Below, in pieces: positions 9,007-15,513 of a stretch of 64,000 bases of DNA. Position 1 is the first letter of the stretch, and the number at the start of each line of letters is the position of its first letter. A program made the position numbers and the translations under genes. Source of the stretch: Microbacterium terrae (GTDB lineage: Bacteria > Actinomycetota > Actinomycetes > Actinomycetales > Microbacteriaceae); NCBI RefSeq assembly GCF_017831975.1, contig NZ_JAFDSS010000001.1, positions 3,100,001 through 3,164,000 of the forward strand. The letters are read 5' to 3'. The notes under the pieces are model-generated. The model saw nothing but the letters and a program-made list of their open reading frames with translations, did no database searches and was not told where the DNA came from.

Positions 9007-9088
9007 CGCAGCCGGCCAACGTGATCGGCGTCGGCCGGCTGACGGTGCGCGGCGGATCGTCGGTTCGACTCGCAGCGGCTCCCAATCC

Positions 9089-9118
9089 ATTACTGCATAC
9101 AGGTAATCATGTAGTAAT
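9089..9118. promoter_or_regulatory. Inverted repeat at the marR promoter, probable autoregulatory operator
   Basis: ATTACTGCAT (9089-9098) and ATGTAGTAAT (9109-9118) match as inverted arms at nine of ten positions, with a third related half-site between them. The -10 box TAATGT (9115-9120) overlaps the right arm and lies six bases before ATG 9127. MarR proteins usually repress their own promoter through such a palindrome. Confidence 0.6.
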
Positions 9119-9126
9119 GTAACTAA

Positions 9127-9624
9127 ATGCCCGCACCCCTGCTCCTCGATCGTCTTCTGCAGATCGCCGACCTGTTCCAGCGCGACATGGCGCGCGAGTA
9201 CGAGGGCACCGCGCTGTCGCCGGCGAGGATGGCCGTCCTGTGGACGGTGCACCACGCGGGGCCGTCGCCGCAGCACGCCATCGCCGAAGCCCTCGACGTG
9301 ACACCGCGCAACATCACCGCGCTCGTGGACGCACTGGAGGGCGCGGGGTTCGTCGAGCGACTGCCGCATCCCACCGATCGGCGGACGCGCCTCGTCGGAC
9401 TCACCGCGGACGGTGTGAGCGTCATGTCGCGCACCACGCGCGAGCACGAAGCGCTGAACGCGACGCTGCTCGATGCGGTGGACGAAGCCGACCGGCAGCG
9501 CGTCGAAGCCGGCCTCGCCGCCATCGCCGAGCGCCTGTCCGCCATGGTGGCCGAGGCCTCCGCCTCCGCCTCCACCTCTGCCTCTGCCTCTGCCTCTGCC
9601 TCCGCCACGGAGCGCACGACATGA
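9127..9624 (+). CDS. MarR family transcriptional regulator
   Basis: A 165-residue winged-helix regulator. The domain runs over about residues 10-140: RMAVLWTVHHAGPSPQHAIAEALDVTPRNITALVDALEGAGFV is helix-turn-helix, and ERLPHPTDRRTRLVGLT is the wing with the diagnostic DRR. The C-terminus ends in eight Ala/Thr-Ser dipeptides encoded by a GCCTCY hexanucleotide repeat at about 9556-9603, which can change length without breaking the frame. Its ligand is unknown. The stop overlaps the next gene's ATG (ATGA), so it probably controls that membrane protein as well as itself. Confidence 0.9.
   Translation: MPAPLLLDRLLQIADLFQRDMAREYEGTALSPARMAVLWTVHHAGPSPQHAIAEALDVTPRNITALVDALEGAGFVERLPHPTDRRTRLVGLTADGVSVMSRTTREHEALNATLLDAVDEADRQRVEAGLAAIAERLSAMVAEASASASTSASASASASATERTT
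9556..9603. repeat. Hexanucleotide microsatellite in marR
   Basis: About eight GCCTCY units (one ACCTCT variant) encode an Ala-Ser tail at the end of the MarR protein, 18 bases before the coupled start of the next gene. Such runs are prone to slippage. Confidence 0.8.
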
Positions 9625-10271
9625 CTGGCGCCGAGGTCACCGACTCCGCGCTCGCGAAGACCGGGTCGTTCCTCGCCCGCGCGGTGCGCATGGAGCTGCG
9701 GATCTACGACTCCATCGGCCGCGCGATCACCCGGCGGCCCGCGATCGATCGGGGCGGCTCCGGGTTCACCTATCACCGCCCCGTCCTCACGATCCTGATC
9801 ATCTTCATCGCCCTGTCGGCGCTGGAGATCCCGATCCTCGACCTCATCGTGCACCGCTGGCCGGTCGTGCGCATCATCGTGCTCATCGTCGGAATCTGGG
9901 GCCTGACCTGGATGATCGGGCTGCTGTGCGCGTACTTCATGCGACCGCACGTCGTCGCACCCGGCGGCATCCGCATCCGCGAGGGTCTCGAGACCGAGAT
10001 CTTCCTCTCATGGGACGACATCGCCTCCGTCGGCCGCGTCCGCCAGGTCGACCCGCCGAAGTCGCCGCGGTTCAGCGACACCGAAGACGGCCGGCTGCTG
10101 TCGCTGCGGATGCAGGATGAGACGAACATCGAGATCCGGCTCGAGCGCCCGACGAGTGTGCGCCTCGCGGGTCGCCCGCCGAAGGGCGGCATCCACGACG
10201 TCGAGGCCGTCCGCCTGTGGACCGACGACCCGACGGGGTACCTCGCCGCCGTGGACCGCCACATGCCGTGA
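9621..10271 (+). CDS. Membrane protein coupled to marR, probably with a PH-like domain
   Basis: A 216-residue protein. Two hydrophobic helices (about 55-75 and 80-105) precede a C-terminal hydrophilic part with alternating strands: GGIRIREGLETEIFLSWDDIASVGRV and later LLSLRMQDETNIEIRLERP. That pattern resembles bacterial PH-like domains attached to membrane helices, an impression from strand spacing only. ATG 9621 overlaps the marR stop, so its level probably tracks that of the regulator. No specific function is known. Confidence 0.68.
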   Translation: MTGAEVTDSALAKTGSFLARAVRMELRIYDSIGRAITRRPAIDRGGSGFTYHRPVLTILIIFIALSALEIPILDLIVHRWPVVRIIVLIVGIWGLTWMIGLLCAYFMRPHVVAPGGIRIREGLETEIFLSWDDIASVGRVRQVDPPKSPRFSDTEDGRLLSLRMQDETNIEIRLERPTSVRLAGRPPKGGIHDVEAVRLWTDDPTGYLAAVDRHMP

Positions 10272-10307
10272 CCGCCCGCCGTTCGCCCCGTCAGGATGCC
10301 CGCTCGG

Positions 10308-10313
10308 TAGGTT
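10308..10313 (+). promoter_or_regulatory. -10 box TAGGTT
   Basis: TAGGTT lies six bases before ATG 10320, suggesting a leaderless transcript. Confidence 0.4.
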
Positions 10314-10319
10314 GGGGCG

Positions 10320-11141
10320 ATGACCTGGGAAGACGAGACTGAACTCACCCGGCTCGAATTCGATGTGCGGGGCCGACTGGTGGATGCCGGCATCCCCATC
10401 GCCGCAGTGACGGATGTGCGCCACCGCGCCCCGGACGTGGCGTTCTCGCACCTGGCAGTGACCCCACCCGACCTCACCGCTCTGCTGCGGCAGATGGCAC
10501 CCCGCGTCGTGTTCGTCACGTCGACCCCGTTCGACGCCGACGACGTCGAATCGAGCGACCCCGAGCTGCTGGCCGCCGCCCAGCGGCACTCCGGCGATAC
10601 GTTCCGGCTCTCGGTGATGTGGGCCGTCGACGGAACCCTGTTCGCGTGGGTCGCCGTCGCCGACTGGCACGACAGGCTCCTCGCCGAGGCGGAGCTGTCG
10701 GAGTATCAGGCGGAGGGCACCGATCAGGTCGAGCGCGAGCTGCGCACGGAGCCGAACGGAACGGCCGTGCAGAAGCTGATGGAGATCGTCATGGCATCGG
10801 GCGAGTTCCGCGGAGCGACCACCAACCGGCGCACGGCCCAGGTGAAGATCATCATGGACGCCCATCCCGAGCTGGTCGCCGATCTCTGGTTCCCGAACGA
10901 CTTCACCCGGCGCTCCCGCGCGGCTGCGGCCGTCGAGGTCGCGCGGCACGAAGAAGAACTCGACACCGACGACACGGTGCTCGAGCAGATCACGATGGAG
11001 CTCGCCGGCGGGAGGCCGGTCAACCAGCAGCGGCTGCGGGTGGCCGAGATGCTTCGAGCATCGGCCGACGGCTGGGCTCTGTCCGAGAGCTTCGTCGAGA
11101 AGATCCGACTGCGGGCGTCCGAGCGCAACTCGCGGCGCTGA
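10320..11141 (+). CDS. Hypothetical soluble protein
   Basis: A 273-residue protein with no signal peptide or clear membrane helix. The N-terminal half alternates strands and helices (APRVVFVTSTPF, FRLSVMWAVDGTLFAWVAVADWHD), and the C-terminal half is helical and charged (RSRAAAAVEVARHEEELDTDDT, INQ-like VNQQRLRVAEMLRASADGW). I recognise no domain. It stands alone, with its own -10 box and a convergent neighbour. The codon pattern is like that of neighbouring genes, so it looks like a resident gene. Confidence 0.7.
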   Translation: MTWEDETELTRLEFDVRGRLVDAGIPIAAVTDVRHRAPDVAFSHLAVTPPDLTALLRQMAPRVVFVTSTPFDADDVESSDPELLAAAQRHSGDTFRLSVMWAVDGTLFAWVAVADWHDRLLAEAELSEYQAEGTDQVERELRTEPNGTAVQKLMEIVMASGEFRGATTNRRTAQVKIIMDAHPELVADLWFPNDFTRRSRAAAAVEVARHEEELDTDDTVLEQITMELAGGRPVNQQRLRVAEMLRASADGWALSESFVEKIRLRASERNSRR

Positions 11142-11179
11142 GTACCCGGCCAGCGGCCGCGTCGGGCGACGGCGGCGAC

Positions 11180-11377
11180 CTACGATCGGAACCGCAGTCC
11201 GCGAGCGGCGAGTTCGTCGGTGAGGATCCTCACGGACTTCGGGCCGACGCCATGGATCGCGAGCAGCTCCGCTGTGGTGACGGCGGTGAGCTGGTCGAAG
11301 CGCGTCAGGCCGTGCACACCGAGCTCACGGCGTGCGACCTTGCCGATCGACGCGGGGAACTCGGATTCGTCTGCCAC
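11180..11377 (-). CDS. Helix-hairpin-helix protein
   Basis: A 65-residue protein. The centre TTAELLAIHGVGPKSVRILTDEL holds the helix-hairpin-helix GVGPKS, a non-specific DNA backbone-binding motif, preceded by a short helical part (RRELGVHGLTRFDQL). The layout resembles small stand-alone HhH proteins such as the Cdd1/'pathogenicity locus' group. The GTG at 11377 is supported by a TAGGGT box six bases upstream. It probably binds DNA, but its process is unknown. Confidence 0.72.
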   Translation of the reverse strand: MADESEFPASIGKVARRELGVHGLTRFDQLTAVTTAELLAIHGVGPKSVRILTDELAARGLRFRS

Positions 11378-11383
11378 CCGGCC

Positions 11384-11389
11384 ACCCTA
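11384..11389 (-). promoter_or_regulatory. -10 box TAGGGT for the HhH gene
   Basis: On the minus strand TAGGGT lies six bases before GTG 11377, so the transcript is probably leaderless. Confidence 0.4.
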
Positions 11390-11436
11390 TCGACGACGGC
11401 ATTGACCGGATGCCGCGGGCCGACGAGGATCGCCGC

Positions 11437-11805
11437 ATGGCTCACACAGTGGCGTGGTTCGACATCCCGGTGACCGACATGACGCGCGCGATCGCGTTCT
11501 ACGAGGCTCTGACCGGCCAGACGCTCACGCGACTGCCCGTCGGCGCCGACGAGGAGACGGCGCTCTTCGAGGCCTCCGATGGAGATGTGAGCGGCTGCCT
11601 GTTCGCCTCTGCGGAGGACCAACCCTCCATCCACGGCTCGCGCGTGTACCTCAGCGCGGAGCCGTCGATCGATGACTGGCTCGCGCGGGTGGAGCCGGCA
11701 GGTGGTGAGGTGCTGCGTCCGAAGACGCCGATCCCGGGTCGCGGACACTTCGCGTACATCCGTGACAGCGAGGGCAACCGCGTCGGACTGCACTCATCGA
11801 GCTGA
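11437..11805 (+). CDS. VOC (glyoxalase/bleomycin resistance) family protein
   Basis: A 122-residue protein with the paired beta-alpha-beta-beta-beta layout of the VOC fold: VAWFDIPVTDMTRAIAFYEALTG at the start and GRGHFAYIRDSEGNRVGLHS at the end. The usual C-terminal metal Glu is replaced by the region HSSS, so enzymatic activity is uncertain. Members bind metals and small hydrophobic ligands, or act as lyases or dioxygenases. ATG 11437 has GAGGAT six bases upstream. The stop overlaps the next ATG (TGATG), tying it to the hydrolase. Confidence 0.85.
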   Translation: MAHTVAWFDIPVTDMTRAIAFYEALTGQTLTRLPVGADEETALFEASDGDVSGCLFASAEDQPSIHGSRVYLSAEPSIDDWLARVEPAGGEVLRPKTPIPGRGHFAYIRDSEGNRVGLHSSS

Positions 11806-12308
11806 TGGCGCTGCTGTTCCTGCACGGCGCGGGCGGTTACGCGGAGGACCGTCCTCTCGCCGACGCGATCGCAGCCGAACTCGGTGAGTCCGTGGACTAC
11901 CCGCACTTCTCAGCCGAAGACATGGCGTACACGCATCAGGCGGACTCCATGCGAGCGGCGCTCGACGCGGTCGGTCCGAGCGATCTCGTCGCCGCGCACT
12001 CGTTCGGAGCGTCGGTCCTGTTGCGCGTCCTCGCCGAACGCGCTCGCCCGGTGCCCCGTCGCGTCGTGCTGCTCGCGATGCCCGACTGGAGCGCCGACGG
12101 CTGGGATGTCGCCGAGTACGAGTTCACCGGACCCCCACCGCTCCAGCAGGTCTCGCTGCACCACTGCCGCGATGACGCGGTCGTCGAATTCGCCCATCTC
12201 GCCCTGGCCGCTGCACTGCTGCCCGATGCCGCGGTGCACGCGCACGACGCCGGCGGCCACCAGTTCGACGGCCTCGCCCCCGTGATCGCCCGCGACCTAC
12301 GAGCGTGA
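11805..12308 (+). CDS. Small alpha/beta hydrolase
   Basis: A 167-residue hydrolase fold. LLFLHGAGGYAED supplies the oxyanion region (HGAGG). The nucleophile elbow is AAHSFGAS, with Ser in the H-S-x-G form seen in the small RBBP9/YdeN-like group. The late GGHQF is a likely catalytic His. Strands VDYPHF and VVLLAMPDW fit the same fold. The substrate is unknown. It is coupled to the VOC protein by a one-base overlap, so the two may act on the same compound. Confidence 0.75.
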   Translation: MALLFLHGAGGYAEDRPLADAIAAELGESVDYPHFSAEDMAYTHQADSMRAALDAVGPSDLVAAHSFGASVLLRVLAERARPVPRRVVLLAMPDWSADGWDVAEYEFTGPPPLQQVSLHHCRDDAVVEFAHLALAAALLPDAAVHAHDAGGHQFDGLAPVIARDLRA

Positions 12309-12335
12309 GCACCGCCGCGTCGCGCCCACATGGCG

Positions 12336-13139
12336 TCAGTCGCGCGTGAACTCCAGGATCCGGGATGCGGCAGGCGCAGCATCCCGGATGAAGGTCTCGT
12401 GACCGTGGCCGTCGATCTCCACCAGACGACCGTCGGGGAGGAGGGCGACGAGCTGCTCGCACCACCGACGCGTGGAGACGTAGTCATCCCCTCCCCGCAG
12501 CACCAGGGTCGGCACCGTCGCCGCGGGCGCGACATCCTCCGGATGGTGCACGAGCATCGCTCGGAATTTGCGTCGCAGATGCGGGCCCGCGCGCAGGTAC
12601 TCGCGCAGGCCGAGGACCACCACACGCGGGCTCTCGACGAACAGGTCCTGGGCGAGCCGCGCGACCTGGCCCGACACGGATCGGGCGGCGGGGTCCACCG
12701 TCGGTCCTGCCAGCACCAGATGGGAGACGAGGGATGGATGCCGCACCGCGAGCTCCAGCGCGATCTGCGCACCCATCGAATGCCCGATGACCACGGCCCG
12801 CTCCTCGCCTCGCGATTCGAGCAGCTCGGCGATCAGGTCTGCGACGCGTTCCAGAGTCGGCGTGCGCGCGGGTTCGGCGGCCTCTCCATACCCGGGCAGG
12901 TCGATGGCCCAGACGCGGCCGTACGCGCTGAGCTGCGCCCTGAGATCGGCGAACACCCTGCGGCCCATGCCGATCCCATGGATCAGCAGGAACAGGGTCG
13001 GTCCGCTGCCGCCGGCCTCCACGACGAACTGCGCACCCTGCACGCTGACCGTGCTGACCGTGCTGTCCTCGACGGACGTGCTCGTGATCGCGTCGACGAT
13101 GTCGTCGACAGCATCCTCGAGCCCCTCGTCATCCGCCAC
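12336..13139 (-). CDS. Alpha/beta hydrolase
   Basis: A 267-residue alpha/beta hydrolase. After an acidic N-terminus of about 40 residues come the HGIGMG oxyanion block (LFLLIHGIGMGRRVF), DLPGYGEA, the classic elbow GHSMGAQIALELA (nucleophile Ser), and near the end DDYVSTRRW (probable acid) and GHGHETF (catalytic His). The full triad appears present, so it is probably an active esterase or related enzyme. The GTG at 13139 has TATCCT six bases upstream. It converges with the smaller hydrolase on the other strand but is not closely similar to it. Confidence 0.88.
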   Translation of the reverse strand: MADDEGLEDAVDDIVDAITSTSVEDSTVSTVSVQGAQFVVEAGGSGPTLFLLIHGIGMGRRVFADLRAQLSAYGRVWAIDLPGYGEAAEPARTPTLERVADLIAELLESRGEERAVVIGHSMGAQIALELAVRHPSLVSHLVLAGPTVDPAARSVSGQVARLAQDLFVESPRVVVLGLREYLRAGPHLRRKFRAMLVHHPEDVAPAATVPTLVLRGGDDYVSTRRWCEQLVALLPDGRLVEIDGHGHETFIRDAAPAASRILEFTRD

Positions 13140-13145
13140 AGCCCG

Positions 13146-13151
13146 AGGATA
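13146..13151 (-). promoter_or_regulatory. -10 box TATCCT for the alpha/beta hydrolase gene
   Basis: On the minus strand TATCCT lies six bases before GTG 13139, a leaderless arrangement. Confidence 0.45.
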
Positions 13152-13174
13152 TTCGTCGGGATCGGGGGCCGGGA

Positions 13175-13414
13175 TCAGGTGCGCGCCTCGGCCGAAACTG
13201 CTCTACGGCCGATCCACAGCCAGGCGACCGCCCCCAGGAGTGGGACGAGGAGCACGATCAGCACCCAGGCCAGTGCCTGCACCGCGGTGAGGCGGCGGGC
13301 GGAGCGTGCAAGGCTCACGAGCGCCGTGATCATGAGCGCGACGACGGCGATGGCCACGATCGACCACACGATGTCGTAGCCGGCGGGGATCAGAGGATTG
13401 TGCACGTCGCCCAT
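13175..13414 (-). CDS. PLDc_N domain membrane protein
   Basis: A 79-residue protein with two hydrophobic helices: DIVWSIVAIAVVALMITALVSL and LAWVLIVLLVPLLGAVAWLWIGRR. The second matches the PLDc_N motif (hydrophobic helix with P-x-x-G-x-x-x-W followed by basic residues), which also occurs at the N-terminus of cardiolipin synthases and as short stand-alone proteins like this. No catalytic part is present. The start has TAGGTT six bases upstream. Confidence 0.78.
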   Translation of the reverse strand: MGDVHNPLIPAGYDIVWSIVAIAVVALMITALVSLARSARRLTAVQALAWVLIVLLVPLLGAVAWLWIGRRAVSAEART

Positions 13415-13420
13415 CGCTTC

Positions 13421-13426
13421 AACCTA
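13421..13426 (-). promoter_or_regulatory. -10 box TAGGTT for the PLDc_N gene
   Basis: On the minus strand TAGGTT lies six bases before ATG 13414. Confidence 0.4.
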
Positions 13427-13465
13427 GGGCATCCCGGGCTCGGGCAGGTCGCTGACGTGGCGTGC

Positions 13466-13570
13466 TCAGTCGTAGGCGAGCACGAGTCCGGCAGCCACCA
13501 CCACGAGGACGAGCGCACTCACCGCGAGCGCTCCGAAGAGCAGTCGCCTGAAAAGCCGTTCGTCTCCCAC
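13466..13570 (-). CDS. Possible 34-residue membrane peptide
   Basis: GTG 13570 opens a 34-codon frame: a charged start VGDERLFRRLLF, one hydrophobic helix of about 20 residues (ALAVSALVLVVVAAGLVL) and AYD, then TGA. The charged-then-hydrophobic pattern is typical of a tail-anchored or single-pass peptide. There is no good ribosome site, and the box six bases upstream (GATGAT) is imperfect. It lies in an otherwise empty 226-bp gap (13415-13640). It may be chance. Confidence 0.35.
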   Translation of the reverse strand: MGDERLFRRLLFGALAVSALVLVVVAAGLVLAYD

Positions 13571-13640
13571 CCAGAGATCATCCCGCGCCAGCGTGAACGA
13601 CCGGTTACCCGCCCGCGATGCTCCGTGAGACGCGCGCGCG

Positions 13641-14213
13641 TCAGTGGATCGTCTCGCCGCGGTCGAGCATCGCGACGTACTCGGCGACCCGCGCCGCGCG
13701 CGACTCCGGCCGCTTGAGGGTGCTCACCCGGATCGCCATCGCGAAGCGGTTCTGCGCCGACTGCGCGGCGAACGCCGCTGCGATCCTCGGGTCGGCATCG
13801 AGTGCCGCCTGGAGCTCGGCGGGAACCTCGCCGTCGCGCTGACGGTAGGCGGCATCCCACCGCCCGTCCTGCTTCGCACGGTCGATCTCGCGCTGGCCGG
13901 CGGGCCGCATGCGGCCCTCTTCGATGAGCCGGGCGACGTGTTCGATGTTCACCTTCGACCACATCCCCCGCGGTCGGCGCGGGGTGAAGACCTGCAGGAA
14001 GTAGTCCGAGTCCAGCGACTGCTTCTGACCGTCGATCCAACCGACGCACAGCGCCGCATCGAGCGCTTCGGCGTAGGTGATGCCCGGCTTGCTGCTCGCC
14101 ACCTTGCGCAGACGCAGCCTCACCCCATCAGGATCAGGATCCGACTCCAGCCAACGGGTCCACTCATCGACGGTGTCGACGTGCAGCTCGGGCTTGGCGG
14201 AGTGGGCGACCAT
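13641..14213 (-). CDS. YdeI/OmpD-associated family protein
   Basis: A 190-residue protein with the YdeI/OmdA family layout: ELHVDTVDEWTRWLE, then SKPGITYAEALDAALCVGWIDGQ and YFLQVFTPRRPRGMWSKVNIEHVARLIEEGRM. The C-terminal part LQAALDADPRIAAAFAAQSAQNRFAMAIRV...TRP-like KRPESRAARV matches the family's helical end. Function is poorly known; relatives have been linked to stress resistance. ATG 14213 was chosen from the TACCGT box six bases upstream. An upstream ATG at 14264 overlapping the ROK stop is the alternative and would couple the two genes. Confidence 0.82.
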   Translation of the reverse strand: MVAHSAKPELHVDTVDEWTRWLESDPDPDGVRLRLRKVASSKPGITYAEALDAALCVGWIDGQKQSLDSDYFLQVFTPRRPRGMWSKVNIEHVARLIEEGRMRPAGQREIDRAKQDGRWDAAYRQRDGEVPAELQAALDADPRIAAAFAAQSAQNRFAMAIRVSTLKRPESRAARVAEYVAMLDRGETIH

Positions 14214-14219
14214 CCTCGA

Positions 14220-14225
14220 ACGGTA
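14220..14225 (-). promoter_or_regulatory. -10 box TACCGT for the YdeI-like gene
   Basis: On the minus strand TACCGT lies six bases before ATG 14213 and supports that start. Confidence 0.4.
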
Positions 14226-14263
14226 GCCCCTCCCGCCGACAGAAGTGTCGCGGTGGTCGCTCA

Positions 14264-15403
14264 TCACCCGCGTGTGGATGTCTGCCGATCAGCAAGATTC
14301 AGCCGTCTCAACGCTGCTTGGATGGCGATCGCCGCAGCCCCCCGCGCCCACGCGGTGAAGCCGGAGCGGTCGACGTGGATGCTCAGCGGGTCGGCGAGCG
14401 GGTCGCGGTCGGACAGAGCCGCCGCCTTCACCCGCTCTTCGTTCACCCCGAAGAGCTCGATTCCGTCGCCGGCGAGCACGACGGTGGGCTGCAGGGTGAA
14501 GTCGGCGGCGAGCGCGATGAGTCGTCCGAGCGCATCGGATGCGGCGTCGACGATGGAGCGTGCCGCTGGATCCCCCTGTCGAGCGAGCGCGAGCGAATCG
14601 TCGTAGGTGACGGGGCGTCGGAGCGCCGCCGACACCTGCGCGGCGATGGACCCCGATGTCAGCATTGCCTGCGCGCATCCGATGTGGCCGAGCGAGCATC
14701 GCGGACCGCTCGGCGCGAGTGGGATGTGGCCGGCGAGTCCGACCCCGGCTTCGCGGGATCGGACCACTTGGTCGTGGATGACCAGTGCGTGCCCGATGCC
14801 GGTGCCGATCGTGATGACGTTGAATCCGGGGATGCCACGCCCCGAGCCGAACCAGTGCTCCGCTTCGGCCAGCGCGATCAAGTCGTTCTCGAGCGTCACC
14901 GGCACGCCGAGCACGGCGCTGAGCATCTCGGCGAAAGGGACGTCCTCCCATCCGAGAAACGGCGCGCGCTCGACGGTGTCGTCGGTGACGGAGGCGCCGA
15001 TCGCGACACCGACGCCGACGAGTTCCGATGCGCCGAGCGCGTGAACGACGCCGACGATCTGCTGGGCGACGGCGGCGGGGTCGCGGTCCGCGATGGCTGC
15101 CTCGATGGTCATGGTCGGATTGGCGCGTGCGTCGGTGGCGACTGCGTAGATGACGTCTCCGGTGAGCTTGACTCCCACGAAACCACCGAGCGACGGCGAT
15201 ACGTCCAGGGGTCGCACCGGCCTGCCGACGCTTCCGTCCGAGTAATCGTCGAGCTCGACCAGCACTCCGTTGTCGAGAAAGGGCTTGGCGAGCCGGGTGA
15301 GGCTCGCGGGTGACAAGTTGAGGCGCGAGGTGAGAGCGCTGCGTGAGATCGGGCCGTGGATGAGCACAGCCCGCGCAAGCGCGGATTCACTCTCTGTCAA
15401 CAC
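14264..15403 (-). CDS. ROK family transcriptional regulator of the alpha-galactoside locus
   Basis: A 379-residue ROK repressor. The N-terminal winged helix-turn-helix (about 10-70) contains IHGPISRSALTSRLNLSPASLTRL. The sugar-kinase-like domain carries VGVGVAIGASV, ENDLIALAEAEHW, the phosphate-loop relative ITIGTGIGHALVI, and the zinc-motif region GHIPLAPSGPRCSLGHIGCAQ with two Cys. GTG 15403 has GAGGAGG five bases upstream. The gene is divergent from the GH36 alpha-galactosidase operon, and the 27-bp palindrome between them fits an XylR/NagC-type operator. It probably represses until an alpha-galactoside or galactose-derived ligand binds. Confidence 0.93.
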   Translation of the reverse strand: MLTESESALARAVLIHGPISRSALTSRLNLSPASLTRLAKPFLDNGVLVELDDYSDGSVGRPVRPLDVSPSLGGFVGVKLTGDVIYAVATDARANPTMTIEAAIADRDPAAVAQQIVGVVHALGASELVGVGVAIGASVTDDTVERAPFLGWEDVPFAEMLSAVLGVPVTLENDLIALAEAEHWFGSGRGIPGFNVITIGTGIGHALVIHDQVVRSREAGVGLAGHIPLAPSGPRCSLGHIGCAQAMLTSGSIAAQVSAALRRPVTYDDSLALARQGDPAARSIVDAASDALGRLIALAADFTLQPTVVLAGDGIELFGVNEERVKAAALSDRDPLADPLSIHVDRSGFTAWARGAAAIAIQAALRRLNLADRQTSTRG

Positions 15404-15478
15404 GCCGACCTCCTCTTCGTTTCATGATGGCACGAACACTACGTCCCAAGCGCCAGATTCCGGACGGCGAAGCCACTC

Positions 15479-15511
15479 TTGAGGATTAGTTATTTTCGTA
15501 GTAGAACTAAT
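15479..15511 (+). promoter_or_regulatory. Alpha-galactosidase promoter with overlapping ROK operator
   Basis: TTGAGG (15479-15484) and TAGAAC (15502-15507) are 17 bases apart and read as -35 and -10. The inverted arms ATTAGTT (15485-15491) and AACTAAT (15505-15511) are perfect, with 13 bases between, and overlap the -10 box. This resembles the TTAGTTT...AAACTAA operator known for XylR. ATG 15514 lies six bases after the -10, so the transcript should be leaderless. Confidence 0.68.
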
Positions 15512-15513
15512 GC

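Noticed and set aside
12336..13139. Haloalkane dehalogenase or epoxide hydrolase identity for the alpha/beta hydrolase
   Set aside because: The nucleophile is Ser in GHSMG, not Asp, so only the general class can be given.
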